From the NCBI RefSeq assembly GCF_009674565.1, contig NZ_WKJL01000020.1, positions 42,515 to 106,514 of the forward strand: DNA of 64,000 nucleotides. The letters are read 5' to 3'. Below are positions 17,110 through 25,516 of this stretch, piece after piece. The stretch comes from Duganella aquatilis. Its GTDB lineage: Bacteria; Pseudomonadota; Gammaproteobacteria; Burkholderiales; Burkholderiaceae_D. The notes below the pieces were generated by a model. It saw only the letters and a program-made list of their open reading frames with translations, had not been told where the DNA came from and made no database searches. The position numbers were made by a program, and so were the translations under genes. Position 1 is the stretch's first letter, and each line of letters opens with the position of its first letter.

Positions 17110-18258
17110 TCAGCCGGTTTGCTGGTCGGCGATCCAGCGCAACAGGTCGCGGCCGAAGACGCGGATGCGGGCGGTGTCGACCTGGCGCCGTTTGTACTCT
17201 TCGTGGCTGGCCGGGCCGCTCAGGCTGCGCTGGTAGCTGGCTTCATCCATCAGCTGGATTTCGTACTCAAAGAAAAAGCCGACGTCGTACTCCTGCTCCG
17301 GCGCCGCATCCAGCTGCTGCACGTGGATCATCTTGCGCACCGTCACCTGCATGCTGTTGAAGCCGGAGCCGCTGTGCGGATTGTCGCAGCGCGTTTGCGG
17401 CTGCGCGATCTCGGCCAGTTCCGCATCCATCTGCCGCAGCAGGTCCAGCGGATAGCCGTCGGCATGCTCCAGCTGCGCGCGGTACTTGCAGAAAACCTGT
17501 TTGGCCGCATCCAGGTCCAGCAGCGTGTTGCGGGTGCGTTCGGCGTCGACATTGGTCACCGACAGCAGATGCGCGCGTTGCAAGGTGCGCAGGGCCAGCA
17601 GGCATTCGCAGCGGGTGGCGAACACCAGCCGCACGCCCAGGTGGTCGAAAATATCCGCCGCCAGATAAGCGGCTTTTTGCAGCAGCTTGAGCAGGATGCT
17701 GCCGCGGCCCTTGTTGTCCTTGCGGTCGTAGTGCAGCAGCGGCAGGCAGAGTTCTCCGTCGGTCAGGTAATGGCGCTCGCCGTCATGGCGGATCACCTCG
17801 TCCAGCGTGCCGAACACCTGCGCGCGGATGGCGTGGAAATGCCGCAGCTTGAGGTTGTTGTCGATGTAGAAGATCCCATGCATCACCTTCAGCACCGCGC
17901 ACGCCCACATGCGCCGCGCATCGACCTGCTGGCCGCGCAGCGAGGCATACACCAGCAGCTGCAGCGGGTCGTCGGGCTCGATGACTTCGGCCGGGATCAA
18001 GCCGGCCTGGCCCGGTTCCAGAAAGGTGCTGCGGATGAACTCGATCGCCTCGCGGTGCGCGCGCCGTATCAGCGCCGCCGCCGCCGGCTCGTCCAGGTCG
18101 AAGCCGTATTCGCGCACGAACTGGCGGGCGTCGTCCAGGTTGCGCAGGGCCAGCGCGCCAAGATCGATCGCCGAGGTGCCGTTGGCGATCGCGTTCAGAT
18201 AACCCCAGTTCAGCGACAATTTGCCCGCGCCCTTGAGCGAGGGTTGTAATTCTGTCAT
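17110..18258 (-). CDS. Conserved hypothetical protein with RelA/SpoT-synthetase-like motifs
   Basis: A 382-residue cytoplasmic protein with no signal peptide. I recognise no named family with certainty, but the C-terminal half follows the motif order of RelA/SpoT (p)ppGpp synthetases: RKDNKGRGSILLKLLQK (179-195), IFDHLGVRLVF (203-213, like the family's YDxxGxRxxV), FNSMQVTV (300-307, at the place of YxSLHTTV) and EYEIQLMDEASY (331-342, at the place of VEVQIRT). The Tyr of YxSLH is replaced by Asn. The N-terminal 130 residues are helical and of unknown role. CAGGAGAC lies upstream of the ATG. Its promoter region is shared with the divergent gtr cassette. It may be a divergent nucleotidyltransferase; activity is unproven. 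Confidence 0.6.
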   Translation of the reverse strand: MTELQPSLKGAGKLSLNWGYLNAIANGTSAIDLGALALRNLDDARQFVREYGFDLDEPAAAALIRRAHREAIEFIRSTFLEPGQAGLIPAEVIEPDDPLQLLVYASLRGQQVDARRMWACAVLKVMHGIFYIDNNLKLRHFHAIRAQVFGTLDEVIRHDGERHYLTDGELCLPLLHYDRKDNKGRGSILLKLLQKAAYLAADIFDHLGVRLVFATRCECLLALRTLQRAHLLSVTNVDAERTRNTLLDLDAAKQVFCKYRAQLEHADGYPLDLLRQMDAELAEIAQPQTRCDNPHSGSGFNSMQVTVRKMIHVQQLDAAPEQEYDVGFFFEYEIQLMDEASYQRSLSGPASHEEYKRRQVDTARIRVFGRDLLRWIADQQTG

Positions 18259-18346
18259 ACCCTAGTCTCCTGCTACCGCATTACTTTTATATTAATACGT
18301 TGTCGGTTGGAACTATAATAACGCCTTTATTTGTGATCCGTAGCTT
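18259..18346. promoter_or_regulatory. Divergent promoter region of the RelA-like gene and the gtr cassette
   Basis: An AT-rich 88-bp gap. TATAAT at 18314-18319 on the plus strand is a -10 candidate for the glycosyltransferase operon, and TATAGT on the minus strand overlaps it for the opposite gene. No -35 stands out. Confidence 0.45.
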
Positions 18347-19294
18347 ATGACGCTTCCCCGCACCGCCCGTATTGCCATTCTGCTGCCTTGTTACAACGAG
18401 GCACTGACCATCGGCGCCATCGTGCACAACTTCCGGACCTATGTGCCGCAGGCGCAGATCTATGTGTTCGACAACAACTCGACCGACGGCACGGCGCAGA
18501 TCGCGCGTGCCGCCGGCGCCATCGTGCGCAATGTGTCGGCGCAAGGCAAGGGCAGCGTGGTGCGGCGCATGTTTGCCGACATTGAAGCAGATGCCTATGT
18601 GATGGCCGATGGCGACGACACCTACGACGCCAGCGTGTCGCCACAGTTGATCGAACGGCTGCTGGGCGAAGGGCTGGACATGGTGGTGGGTAACCGCGTC
18701 AGCACCGAACAGGAGGCCTACCGACCCGGTCACCGCTTCGGCAACGCCCTGCTGACCGGCTTCGTATCCTTTATTTTTGGCCGCACCTTCACCGATATTT
18801 TGTCGGGCTATCGCGTGTTTTCGCGGCGCTACGTGAAGTCCTTTGCGGCCCATTCGGCCGGCTTCGAAATCGAAACCGAACTGACTGTCCATGCGCTGGA
18901 GCTGCGCATGCCGGTGGCGGAAGTGGCGACCGCCTATAAATCGCGGCCGGAAGGCTCGGTCAGCAAATTGAATACCTACCGTGATGGCGCGCGCATCCTG
19001 ACCACCATCTTCCGCCTGTTCAAGTCGGAACGGCCGCTGGCGTTTTACTCGATCGGCGCGGCGCTGTTTGCGTTGTTGTCGGTGATCCTGGCAGAACCGC
19101 TGGCGGACACTTATCTGCGCACCGGCCTGGTGCCTCGCCTGCCCACCGCCGTCCTGTGCGCCGCACTGATGCTGTTTGGCGTGATCCTGCTAGTGTGCGG
19201 CATTATCCTGGATGCGGTCACCAAAGGCCGGGTCGAGCAAAAGCGCTTTGCCTACCTGGCCCAACCCGGCCCGATGTTGCCCGAACATGACTAA
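18347..19294 (+). CDS. Family 2 glycosyltransferase, GtrB-like (polyprenyl-phosphate sugar synthase)
   Basis: A 315-residue enzyme with a cytoplasmic GT-A domain (about 5-230): LLPCYNEALTI at the nucleotide site, the D-x-D equivalent ADGDDTYD (91-98), and LSGYRVFSRRYV. Two C-terminal membrane helices follow (about 240-260 and 275-300). This matches GtrB/DPM1-type enzymes that move a sugar from a nucleotide donor to undecaprenyl phosphate. It is the first gene of a three-gene cassette and overlaps the next gene, a GtrA flippase, by 8 nt, so translation is coupled. The sugar is unknown. Confidence 0.88.
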   Translation: MTLPRTARIAILLPCYNEALTIGAIVHNFRTYVPQAQIYVFDNNSTDGTAQIARAAGAIVRNVSAQGKGSVVRRMFADIEADAYVMADGDDTYDASVSPQLIERLLGEGLDMVVGNRVSTEQEAYRPGHRFGNALLTGFVSFIFGRTFTDILSGYRVFSRRYVKSFAAHSAGFEIETELTVHALELRMPVAEVATAYKSRPEGSVSKLNTYRDGARILTTIFRLFKSERPLAFYSIGAALFALLSVILAEPLADTYLRTGLVPRLPTAVLCAALMLFGVILLVCGIILDAVTKGRVEQKRFAYLAQPGPMLPEHD

Positions 19295-19673
19295 GGCCAC
19301 CGTGCAGTTGTTCCGCTTTGCGGTAACCGGCGTGATTGGCCTTGGCGCTGATGTGCTGGTGTTATATGGCGCGATGGCGCTGGGTTGCGGCCCGTATCCG
19401 GGCCGGCTGCTCTCCTTCCTGGCGGCGGTATGCGTCACTTGGCGCATCAACCGCCGCTACACGTTTACGTCGACCGGTTCGCAGTGGCGCGAGTGGTGGC
19501 GTTACCTGGCCGCCATGAGCGGTGGCGCCTTGCTGAATCTGGCGGCCTACTCGCTGACGCTGTGGCTGATGCCAGCCGCCGTCTGGCTGCCGGCACTGGG
19601 CGTGGCCATTGGTTCCTTGTCCGGTATGCTGGCAAATTTTTTCAGCGCCAAATTCCTTGTCTTCAAATCCTGA
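19287..19673 (+). CDS. GtrA-like polyprenyl-linked sugar flippase
   Basis: A 128-residue protein with four membrane helices and the family pattern RFAVTGVIGLGADVLVLY at the N-terminus and FFSAKFLVF at the C-terminus. GtrA proteins are thought to flip undecaprenyl-phosphate-sugar across the inner membrane. The start was placed at ATG 19287, inside the end of the glycosyltransferase gene (ATGACTAA overlap). An upstream frame to 19212 would add a non-membrane tail absent from the family. It stands between the sugar-loading enzyme and the polytopic transferase, 3 nt from the latter. Confidence 0.88.
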   Translation: MTKATVQLFRFAVTGVIGLGADVLVLYGAMALGCGPYPGRLLSFLAAVCVTWRINRRYTFTSTGSQWREWWRYLAAMSGGALLNLAAYSLTLWLMPAAVWLPALGVAIGSLSGMLANFFSAKFLVFKS

Positions 19674-19676
19674 TCC

Positions 19677-21458
19677 ATGAAATTGCCCCGCTTCGCTTTC
19701 CTGAACCACCCGCGTACAGACCTGCTGGCCGCCGTGTTTGTCCCGGTGTTGTGCGGCTTGCTGTCGCTTCTGAGCGGACAGGACGATGGCTGGGATATGC
19801 GCAACTATCACCTTTATAACGCCTATGCGTTGTTTCATGGCCGCATCGGTTTTGACATGGCCCCTGGGGCTTTTCAGAGCTACTTCAATCCCACTATCGA
19901 GCTGCCTTACTATTTCTTGACGCAGTGGTGTCCGCCGCGCCTGGCCGGTTTCCTGATGGGCGTACTGCACGGCCTGAACTTTGTGCTGCTCGCTGTGATT
20001 GCGCGGCAGTTGCCCGATGTGGCGGGCCAGTCGCGCGTGGCGCTGCTGCTGGCCGCCACCGGCCTGATGACGCCGGGATTCCTCAGCGAGCTTGGCAATA
20101 CCATGGGCGACAACCTGACCGCGTTGATGGTGCTGGGAGCGGTTTACCTGCTGTTGCGCCATTGGACCGTCATGCAGCAATGGGGCCTGCGCGCCGTGCT
20201 GGCGGCGCTGGCCGCCGGCTTGGTAATGGGCATCGGCACCGGCATGAAGCTGACCAACGCCGTCTATGCCGTTGGTCTGTGCCTGTCGCTGCTGGTGACG
20301 CCGCAGCTCTGGTGGCAGCGGCTGCGGCTGGCGTTTGTGTTCGGCGTCGGGGTGATCGGCGGTATCGCATTGAGCGCGGGCTGGTGGTTCCTGACCATGT
20401 GGCATATGTTCGGCAATCCGCTGTTTCCCCAATTTAACAACCTGTTCCACAGCCCGCTGGCGCCGGAAGCCGGGGTCATCGAAAGCATCTTCCTGCCGAA
20501 AGGGCTGCTGGAAAACCTGCTATGGCCCTTCGTCTTTGCGCTGGACCCGCTGCGCGTCGGCGAGCTGTCCATGAAGCTGTTTGTCTGGCCGGTGATGTAC
20601 ACCCTGGTGCTGGCGTTTTTTGGCGTGCAAGTGCTGCGCCGGACGGCTGACCGCCGTAGCGTGTTTCTGCTGCTGTTTGTGGCGATCTCGTATCTGGTGT
20701 GGATGCGTTTATTCAGCATCCAGCGTTACCTGATTCCGCTGGAACTGCTGGCGCCGATCGTGATCTGGCTCGCGCTGCACGGCGTGATGCGCGGTTTGCC
20801 GGCGGCACGCCGCGTGGCCTGGGCGGTATTGGCGCTGCTGGCGGTGACCGTGTTTCCGGTAGCGAACTGGGGACATGCCGCCTGGGGCGAGCGCAGCTTC
20901 AGTGCACAAACACCGGCGCTTGCGGCGCCGGCGGCCAGCGTTATCTTCATCGCCCAGTTGCATCCGCCCATGGGCTGGATGTCGATGTTCATGCCGCCGC
21001 AGGCACGGGTTGTACGGCTGGGCGGCATGCCGGAGTCGCCAGGCTATCTGCAGCGCTTGCATGACGTGATTGCCGAGCGTCCGGGACCGCACTATGTGAT
21101 GCTGGCGGCCAGCAAGAACGATAAACAGTCCGCATTGGAACGCAAACTGGCCGCCGCCACGTCGCTGGGCTTGACCGCCGATGTGGGCGGCTGCGGACGG
21201 CTGTCATGGCTGATGCGCCATGTGCGCTTCCAGGCCAGCCTGCGTGACCTGCCCGCCGGCGGTTGCACGCTGGACCTGCTGCCGGAATACCAGATCGATC
21301 TCGCCGCGCAGGACCGCGTGCAGGTGCAAGCCGTGGCGGCAGACATGGCGCGTTTCGGCCTCGGCATTGACGCCGCCAGCTGCGTTGTCTACCAGGCGGC
21401 GGTTGGACGCGAGCCGTATCCTTACCAGTGGTGTCGGGTCGAAAAATTGCCACGGTAA
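19677..21458 (+). CDS. Polytopic GT-C-like membrane glycosyltransferase (gtr cassette third gene)
   Basis: A 593-residue protein with about 10 membrane helices, then a periplasmic C-terminal region from about residue 420. The first periplasmic loop carries Asp residues (DDGWDMRNYHLYNAY, about 37-51), the usual place of the catalytic acid in GT-C transferases. Position after GtrB-like and GtrA-like genes suggests it transfers the flipped sugar to a surface acceptor such as O-antigen or a glycoprotein, as serotype-specific Gtr proteins do. No family-specific signature tells the acceptor. All three genes read as one operon ending at 21458. Confidence 0.75.
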   Translation: MKLPRFAFLNHPRTDLLAAVFVPVLCGLLSLLSGQDDGWDMRNYHLYNAYALFHGRIGFDMAPGAFQSYFNPTIELPYYFLTQWCPPRLAGFLMGVLHGLNFVLLAVIARQLPDVAGQSRVALLLAATGLMTPGFLSELGNTMGDNLTALMVLGAVYLLLRHWTVMQQWGLRAVLAALAAGLVMGIGTGMKLTNAVYAVGLCLSLLVTPQLWWQRLRLAFVFGVGVIGGIALSAGWWFLTMWHMFGNPLFPQFNNLFHSPLAPEAGVIESIFLPKGLLENLLWPFVFALDPLRVGELSMKLFVWPVMYTLVLAFFGVQVLRRTADRRSVFLLLFVAISYLVWMRLFSIQRYLIPLELLAPIVIWLALHGVMRGLPAARRVAWAVLALLAVTVFPVANWGHAAWGERSFSAQTPALAAPAASVIFIAQLHPPMGWMSMFMPPQARVVRLGGMPESPGYLQRLHDVIAERPGPHYVMLAASKNDKQSALERKLAAATSLGLTADVGGCGRLSWLMRHVRFQASLRDLPAGGCTLDLLPEYQIDLAAQDRVQVQAVAADMARFGLGIDAASCVVYQAAVGREPYPYQWCRVEKLPR

Positions 21459-21527
21459 GCGGAAAGGACAGCATGGTGTTGCAATAAGCACTACAATATT
21501 CGGCATCTGTCCTATTCTGGAGTCCGC

Positions 21528-22937
21528 ATGTCGTTTCTGATTGTCCTTGCCGCACTGGTATTCCTGATGCTGGCCGCGTATCGCGGCTACAGCGTGATCC
21601 TGTTTGCGCCGGTGGCCGCGCTGGGCGCGGTGCTGCTGACCGATCCCGGTGCGGTGGCGCCGGTGTTCAGCGGCATCTTCATGGACAAGATGGTGGGCTT
21701 CATCAAGCTGTACTTCCCGGTGTTCCTGCTGGGTGCGGTGTTCGGCAAGCTGATCGAGCTGTCGGGCTTTTCGGAGGCCATCGTGGTGGCGGCCATCAAG
21801 TACATCGGCCGTTCGCGCGCCAACGCCGTCATCGTGCTGGTGTGCGCGCTGCTGACGTATGGCGGCGTGTCGCTGTTCGTGGTGGTGTTTGCCGTGTATC
21901 CGTTCGCGGCCGAGCTGTATCGCCAGAGCAATATCCCCAAGCGGCTGATGCCGGGCGCGATTGCGCTGGGGGCGTTTTCGTTCACCATGGATACGCTGCC
22001 GGGCACGCCGCAGATCCAGAACATCATTCCGACCACCTTCTTCAAGACCACCGGCTGGGCCGCGCCGTCGCTGGGCGTGATCGGCTCCATCGTCACGCTG
22101 GCAGCCGGACTGGCCTTCCTGGAATGGCGCCGCCGTTCGGCGATGGCCACGGGCGAGGGCTATGGCGAGGACGCCGGCAAGTCCGGCGTGGCGGCCGCCG
22201 GCGCGGCGCGCGGCGCGTTGCCGCATCCGCTGTTGTCGGTGGCGCCGCTGGTGCTGGTGGGCGTGGCCAACTTCGCGCTGACCAAGCTGATTCCCGGCTG
22301 GTACGGCGACAACTACGCGCTGACCGCCGACGCCTTGCCCGGCCTGCATGCGCCGGTGAACCTGGCCATCAAGTCGGTGATCGGTATCTGGGCGGTGGAA
22401 GGCGCGCTGCTGCTGGGCATCCTGCTGACGGTCGCCACCGCGTTCGGCCGCATCCGCGATGCGTTTGCCGAGGGCACCAAGGCCGCCGTCGGCGGCGCGC
22501 TGCTGGCGGCGATGAACACCGCGTCGGAATATGGTTTCGGCGGCGTCATCGCCGCGTTGCCGGGCTTTCTGTCGGTCAGCCAGGCGCTGCGCAGCGTGCC
22601 CGATCCGCTGGTGAATGCGGCGGTGTCGGTGACGTCGCTGGCCGGCATCACCGGCTCGGCCTCGGGCGGCATGAGCATTGCGCTGGCGGCGATGTCGGAC
22701 CAGTTCATCAAGGCGGCCGAGGCCGCGCACATTCCGCTGGAGGTGATGCACCGCGTGGTGGCCATGGCCAGCGGCGGCATGGATACCCTGCCGCACAACG
22801 GCGCCGTGATCACGCTGCTGGCCGTCACCGGCCTGACGCACCGCCAGTCCTACCGCGACATCTTCGGCGTGACGGTGATCAAGACGCTGGCTGTGTTCGT
22901 GGTGATCGCGGTTTACTATCTGACCGGGCTGGTTTAA
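21528..22937 (+). CDS. GntP family permease
   Basis: A 469-residue transporter with about 12 membrane helices and the Gly-rich re-entrant patterns YGGVSLFVVVFAVYPFA and SGGMSIAL typical of the GntP/CitM-like ion transporter superfamily. The family imports gluconate or other hydroxy acids with protons. No kinase or dehydrogenase gene adjoins it to name the substrate. GGAGTCCGC precedes the ATG, and a TACAAT -10 candidate lies about 45 nt upstream. The last 59 bases overlap the 3' end of the convergent DNA glycosylase gene. Confidence 0.88.
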   Translation: MSFLIVLAALVFLMLAAYRGYSVILFAPVAALGAVLLTDPGAVAPVFSGIFMDKMVGFIKLYFPVFLLGAVFGKLIELSGFSEAIVVAAIKYIGRSRANAVIVLVCALLTYGGVSLFVVVFAVYPFAAELYRQSNIPKRLMPGAIALGAFSFTMDTLPGTPQIQNIIPTTFFKTTGWAAPSLGVIGSIVTLAAGLAFLEWRRRSAMATGEGYGEDAGKSGVAAAGAARGALPHPLLSVAPLVLVGVANFALTKLIPGWYGDNYALTADALPGLHAPVNLAIKSVIGIWAVEGALLLGILLTVATAFGRIRDAFAEGTKAAVGGALLAAMNTASEYGFGGVIAALPGFLSVSQALRSVPDPLVNAAVSVTSLAGITGSASGGMSIALAAMSDQFIKAAEAAHIPLEVMHRVVAMASGGMDTLPHNGAVITLLAVTGLTHRQSYRDIFGVTVIKTLAVFVVIAVYYLTGLV

Positions 22938-23679
22938 GCGCGGGCGGATACTGCTGCTGGCAGCTGGTGCAGAAGAAGCTGCGGCGCCGGGTCTTGCCCA
23001 GGTGCGCCTTGTGGAACGGAATATGGCAGCGCGGGCAGATCGATTTGGTGTGCGCCAGCCAGTGCTGCTTCAGTACGGAGGCTTTCTTCCAGCGCAGGAA
23101 ATCGAAGGCGTAGGCCTGCATCTCCTTGACCAGCTCGCGCTGCTTGGCGGCCGGCAGCGCGCCGACGGTCGATAGCGGATGGACGCGGATGCGGAACAGC
23201 ACTTCGTTCTTGAAGATGTTGCCGGCGCCGGAAAAAATATCCTGGTCGAGCGCGGCGTCGCACACCAGCATGTCGGGCTGCTCGCGCAGCTTTTTCAGCG
23301 CCAGTTTCGCATCCCATTCGTCGGACATGACATCGCTGCGCCAGTCGTACTGTGCATCCAGGTCCGGCGGCAGCTGCTTGACCGAGCAGGTGTAGAAATT
23401 GAATTCCTCGCCGTCGTCGAAGCCGAGGCTGAGGCGTGGTTCGGCATCCTTGCGTTCGTTGATGCGGTAGCTGCCGAACATCAGCAGATGGATGCGCAGC
23501 GCCAGGTCGGGCATCTGGATCAGGAAGTGCTTGCCCCAGCTGCGCAGCGCGACGATTTTCTGGCCGGGCAGCGCATCGACATCCACCGTCTTGCTGTTGC
23601 CGCTGGCGTGCGTGATGGTGCGGCCGACAAAGCCTTCGGCCTGTTCGCGCAAGATAACGATTGATGGTCCTTCCGGCAT
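22879..23679 (-). CDS. Fpg/Nei family DNA glycosylase (endonuclease VIII-like)
   Basis: A 266-residue base-excision repair enzyme. It begins MPEGPS: Pro2 is the catalytic nucleophile that forms a Schiff base and Glu3 helps in the lyase step; the PS rather than PE form is nearer to Nei than to Fpg. The helix-two-turn-helix (GAGNIFKNEVLF, about 150-161) and a zinc finger (CPRC ... CTSC, about 217-240) with the DNA-intercalating Arg region (GKTRRRSFF) are present. It removes oxidised pyrimidines. It converges on and overlaps the GntP gene by 59 bp, so the final residues (low-complexity KPRSPRTQ) are read from the other gene's antisense strand. Confidence 0.93.
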   Translation of the reverse strand: MPEGPSIVILREQAEGFVGRTITHASGNSKTVDVDALPGQKIVALRSWGKHFLIQMPDLALRIHLLMFGSYRINERKDAEPRLSLGFDDGEEFNFYTCSVKQLPPDLDAQYDWRSDVMSDEWDAKLALKKLREQPDMLVCDAALDQDIFSGAGNIFKNEVLFRIRVHPLSTVGALPAAKQRELVKEMQAYAFDFLRWKKASVLKQHWLAHTKSICPRCHIPFHKAHLGKTRRRSFFCTSCQQQYPPALKPARSDSKPRSPRTQPAS

Positions 23680-23740
23680 GGCCAGCCTCCCGTGGATACT
23701 GGCCTCCAGTGTCGCCGCCCCGCGCCGGCGGGACTGTACG

Positions 23741-24457
23741 CTAGTTCACCGAGCCGTCCAGCAGGTTGTGGATGCTGTAGCTCATCATCGCCAGGAAGGC
23801 CACCAGGCCGAGGTACATGACGCCGTAGGTGATGCGGGTGTCGCGCGGCACGTTGTAATAATCGGCGGCGGCCTTGTCGGGATTGCCCCAGATGGCTTCC
23901 TTCAGCTGCGGGTAGGCCAGCACCGCCACCAGGATCAGCATCGGGCTTGGATGGTAGAAGAACAGCGCCGCCAGCAGCGGCACGCCGGCCAGCCACACCT
24001 TGGGCGAGATGATGGCGGTGATGCGGCCGCCGTCCAGCGGCGACATCGGTATCAGGTTGAACAGGTTGAGCATGCAGCCGGAATAGGCCAGGGCCAGCAG
24101 CAGGTTGCTGTCCTGGTCGCGGGCGATGAAGTAGCAGGCCACCGACGCCAGCGTGCCGGCCAGCGGCCCGGCAAAGCCGATGTAGGCTTCGGTCTCGACA
24201 TCGTGCGGCAGTTCCTTCAGCGCGATCCAGGCGCCGACGAAGGGGATGAAGGTCGGCGCGCCGACGTCCAGCCCGCGCTGGCGCGCCGCCACGTAATGGC
24301 CCATTTCATGGACGAAGATCAGCGCCACAAAGCCGGCCGCGTAGCGCCATCCAAACACCCAGCTGTAGACGACAATGGAAATCAGCATGGTGCCGCAGGT
24401 CGTCAGCAGCTTGCCCATTTTGCCGGCCGCCAGCAGCCAGATGATCAGCTTGCCCAT
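23741..24457 (-). CDS. M50 family site-2-protease-like membrane peptidase
   Basis: A 238-residue integral membrane zinc peptidase with about six helices. The active site is HEMGH (50-54) in one helix and NLIPMSPLDGG (134-144) in another, where Asp142 is the third zinc ligand. There is no PDZ domain, unlike RseP. Such enzymes cleave membrane-spanning substrates inside the bilayer. It starts 4 nt after the stop of the DUF2167 gene, whose GGAGTAAGG serves as both stop and Shine-Dalgarno, so the two are tightly coupled; the DUF2167 membrane protein could be a partner or substrate. Confidence 0.9.
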   Translation of the reverse strand: MGKLIIWLLAAGKMGKLLTTCGTMLISIVVYSWVFGWRYAAGFVALIFVHEMGHYVAARQRGLDVGAPTFIPFVGAWIALKELPHDVETEAYIGFAGPLAGTLASVACYFIARDQDSNLLLALAYSGCMLNLFNLIPMSPLDGGRITAIISPKVWLAGVPLLAALFFYHPSPMLILVAVLAYPQLKEAIWGNPDKAAADYYNVPRDTRITYGVMYLGLVAFLAMMSYSIHNLLDGSVN

Positions 24458-24461
24458 GGCC

Positions 24462-25385
24462 TTACTCCGGTTTGCTCAGGTCGACGGCGGCGGCTTTCTC
24501 TGCCTTCTTGCGGCCCAGCAGCTTGTAGACCCAGCTGCCCGCCGCCGCCAGGCCCAACAGGATGGCTTTCTTGAACGCCAGCAGCAGCGCGAAGATCTTG
24601 CCGAAGAAGCCCAGCTTGGCCGCGATGCCGCCCGCCACCAGCGCGGCGATGCCGTATTCCGCCACCTTGTCGGTGCCGGCGTTGAAGTCGGTATAGCGGT
24701 TGCCCGGCGTGAAGTCGGTGAAGGCGGTGACCTTCTTCATCTCCTGCTTGACCTGCGCGATCTGGTTCATGCCGGCCACCGCGTTCAGCACCAGCACGCC
24801 TTCGCGGCCCAGCACGCGGATGTTGTAGTTGAGGCCGTTTTCCTGGCTGCCGTCGGTATGCAGTTCCTTGGCCCAGTACAGCTTGTGCTGATCCTTGTCG
24901 TAGCTCGGCTGTTCGGCCCAGCCCACCAGCGACATGGCGGCGTAGCCTTGTTCCTTGCGCGCCTTGTTGTTTTCGTCCATGCCTTCCTTCATGTCCTTCA
25001 GCAGGTCGGCGTAGTTGATCTTGTCGGCATCGTCGTCCTTGACGTGGCCGTCCTTGTCGTAGGTGACCACCACGCCCCAGCCGGACGCGCTCAGCGGATT
25101 GACGTCGGCCGGCACGATCATGCCCAGCGTCTTGGCGCCGGGCGGATTGCCCCAGCCGTCGGTGAGCAGTTTTTCGGCGTCGGCTGGATCGAGGTAGCGG
25201 AAGCTGGGCGGCAGGTCCAGCGTGGCGATGTCGCCGGGCAGCTTGATCTGGCCTTCGCGGAACGTCAGCGCGGCGAGGAACTGCTGGGCGGTCAGCTGCG
25301 GTGCGGACGCGGCGGGATCGGCGGCCATGGCCGGCAGTGCGGCGATCAGGCTCAGGCAGAGCAGGGCGGTGAGGATGCGGCGCAT
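24462..25385 (-). CDS. DUF2167 domain membrane protein
   Basis: A 307-residue protein with a signal peptide (1-21), a periplasmic domain of about 200 residues with the DUF2167 hallmarks (LPPSFRYL, WGNPPGAKTLGMI, WGVVVTY, YNIRVLGREGVLVLN), and a C-terminal membrane part (about 243-290) of one or two helices ending in a basic tail. The function of DUF2167 is not established. It is the first gene of a two-gene unit with an M50 intramembrane protease. The start ATG is followed by typical signal-peptide residues; a Shine-Dalgarno AAGGAG is present. Confidence 0.88.
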   Translation of the reverse strand: MRRILTALLCLSLIAALPAMAADPAASAPQLTAQQFLAALTFREGQIKLPGDIATLDLPPSFRYLDPADAEKLLTDGWGNPPGAKTLGMIVPADVNPLSASGWGVVVTYDKDGHVKDDDADKINYADLLKDMKEGMDENNKARKEQGYAAMSLVGWAEQPSYDKDQHKLYWAKELHTDGSQENGLNYNIRVLGREGVLVLNAVAGMNQIAQVKQEMKKVTAFTDFTPGNRYTDFNAGTDKVAEYGIAALVAGGIAAKLGFFGKIFALLLAFKKAILLGLAAAGSWVYKLLGRKKAEKAAAVDLSKPE

Positions 25386-25453
25386 GGATACTCCTTGTTA
25401 TAAAGGCTATATCCTACCGGAAACATTTATGTATTTGGTAATTATTTATGACA

Positions 25454-25490
25454 TTGTCGTCCTGTTTGATTCGTGGCAGTATGACCGGTC
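25454..25490 (+). promoter_or_regulatory. M28 peptidase promoter overlapping a TetR-like operator half
   Basis: -35 TTGTCG (25454-25459), 17-nt spacer, -10 CAGTAT (25477-25482). TATGACCGGTC (25480-25490) overlaps the -10 and matches the core of the two TetR operators at 9.7 and 10.4 kb, though the right arm is one base out of register. Confidence 0.4.
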
Positions 25491-25516
25491 CATGTATCGC
25501 CCTTACGGAGGCCCGA

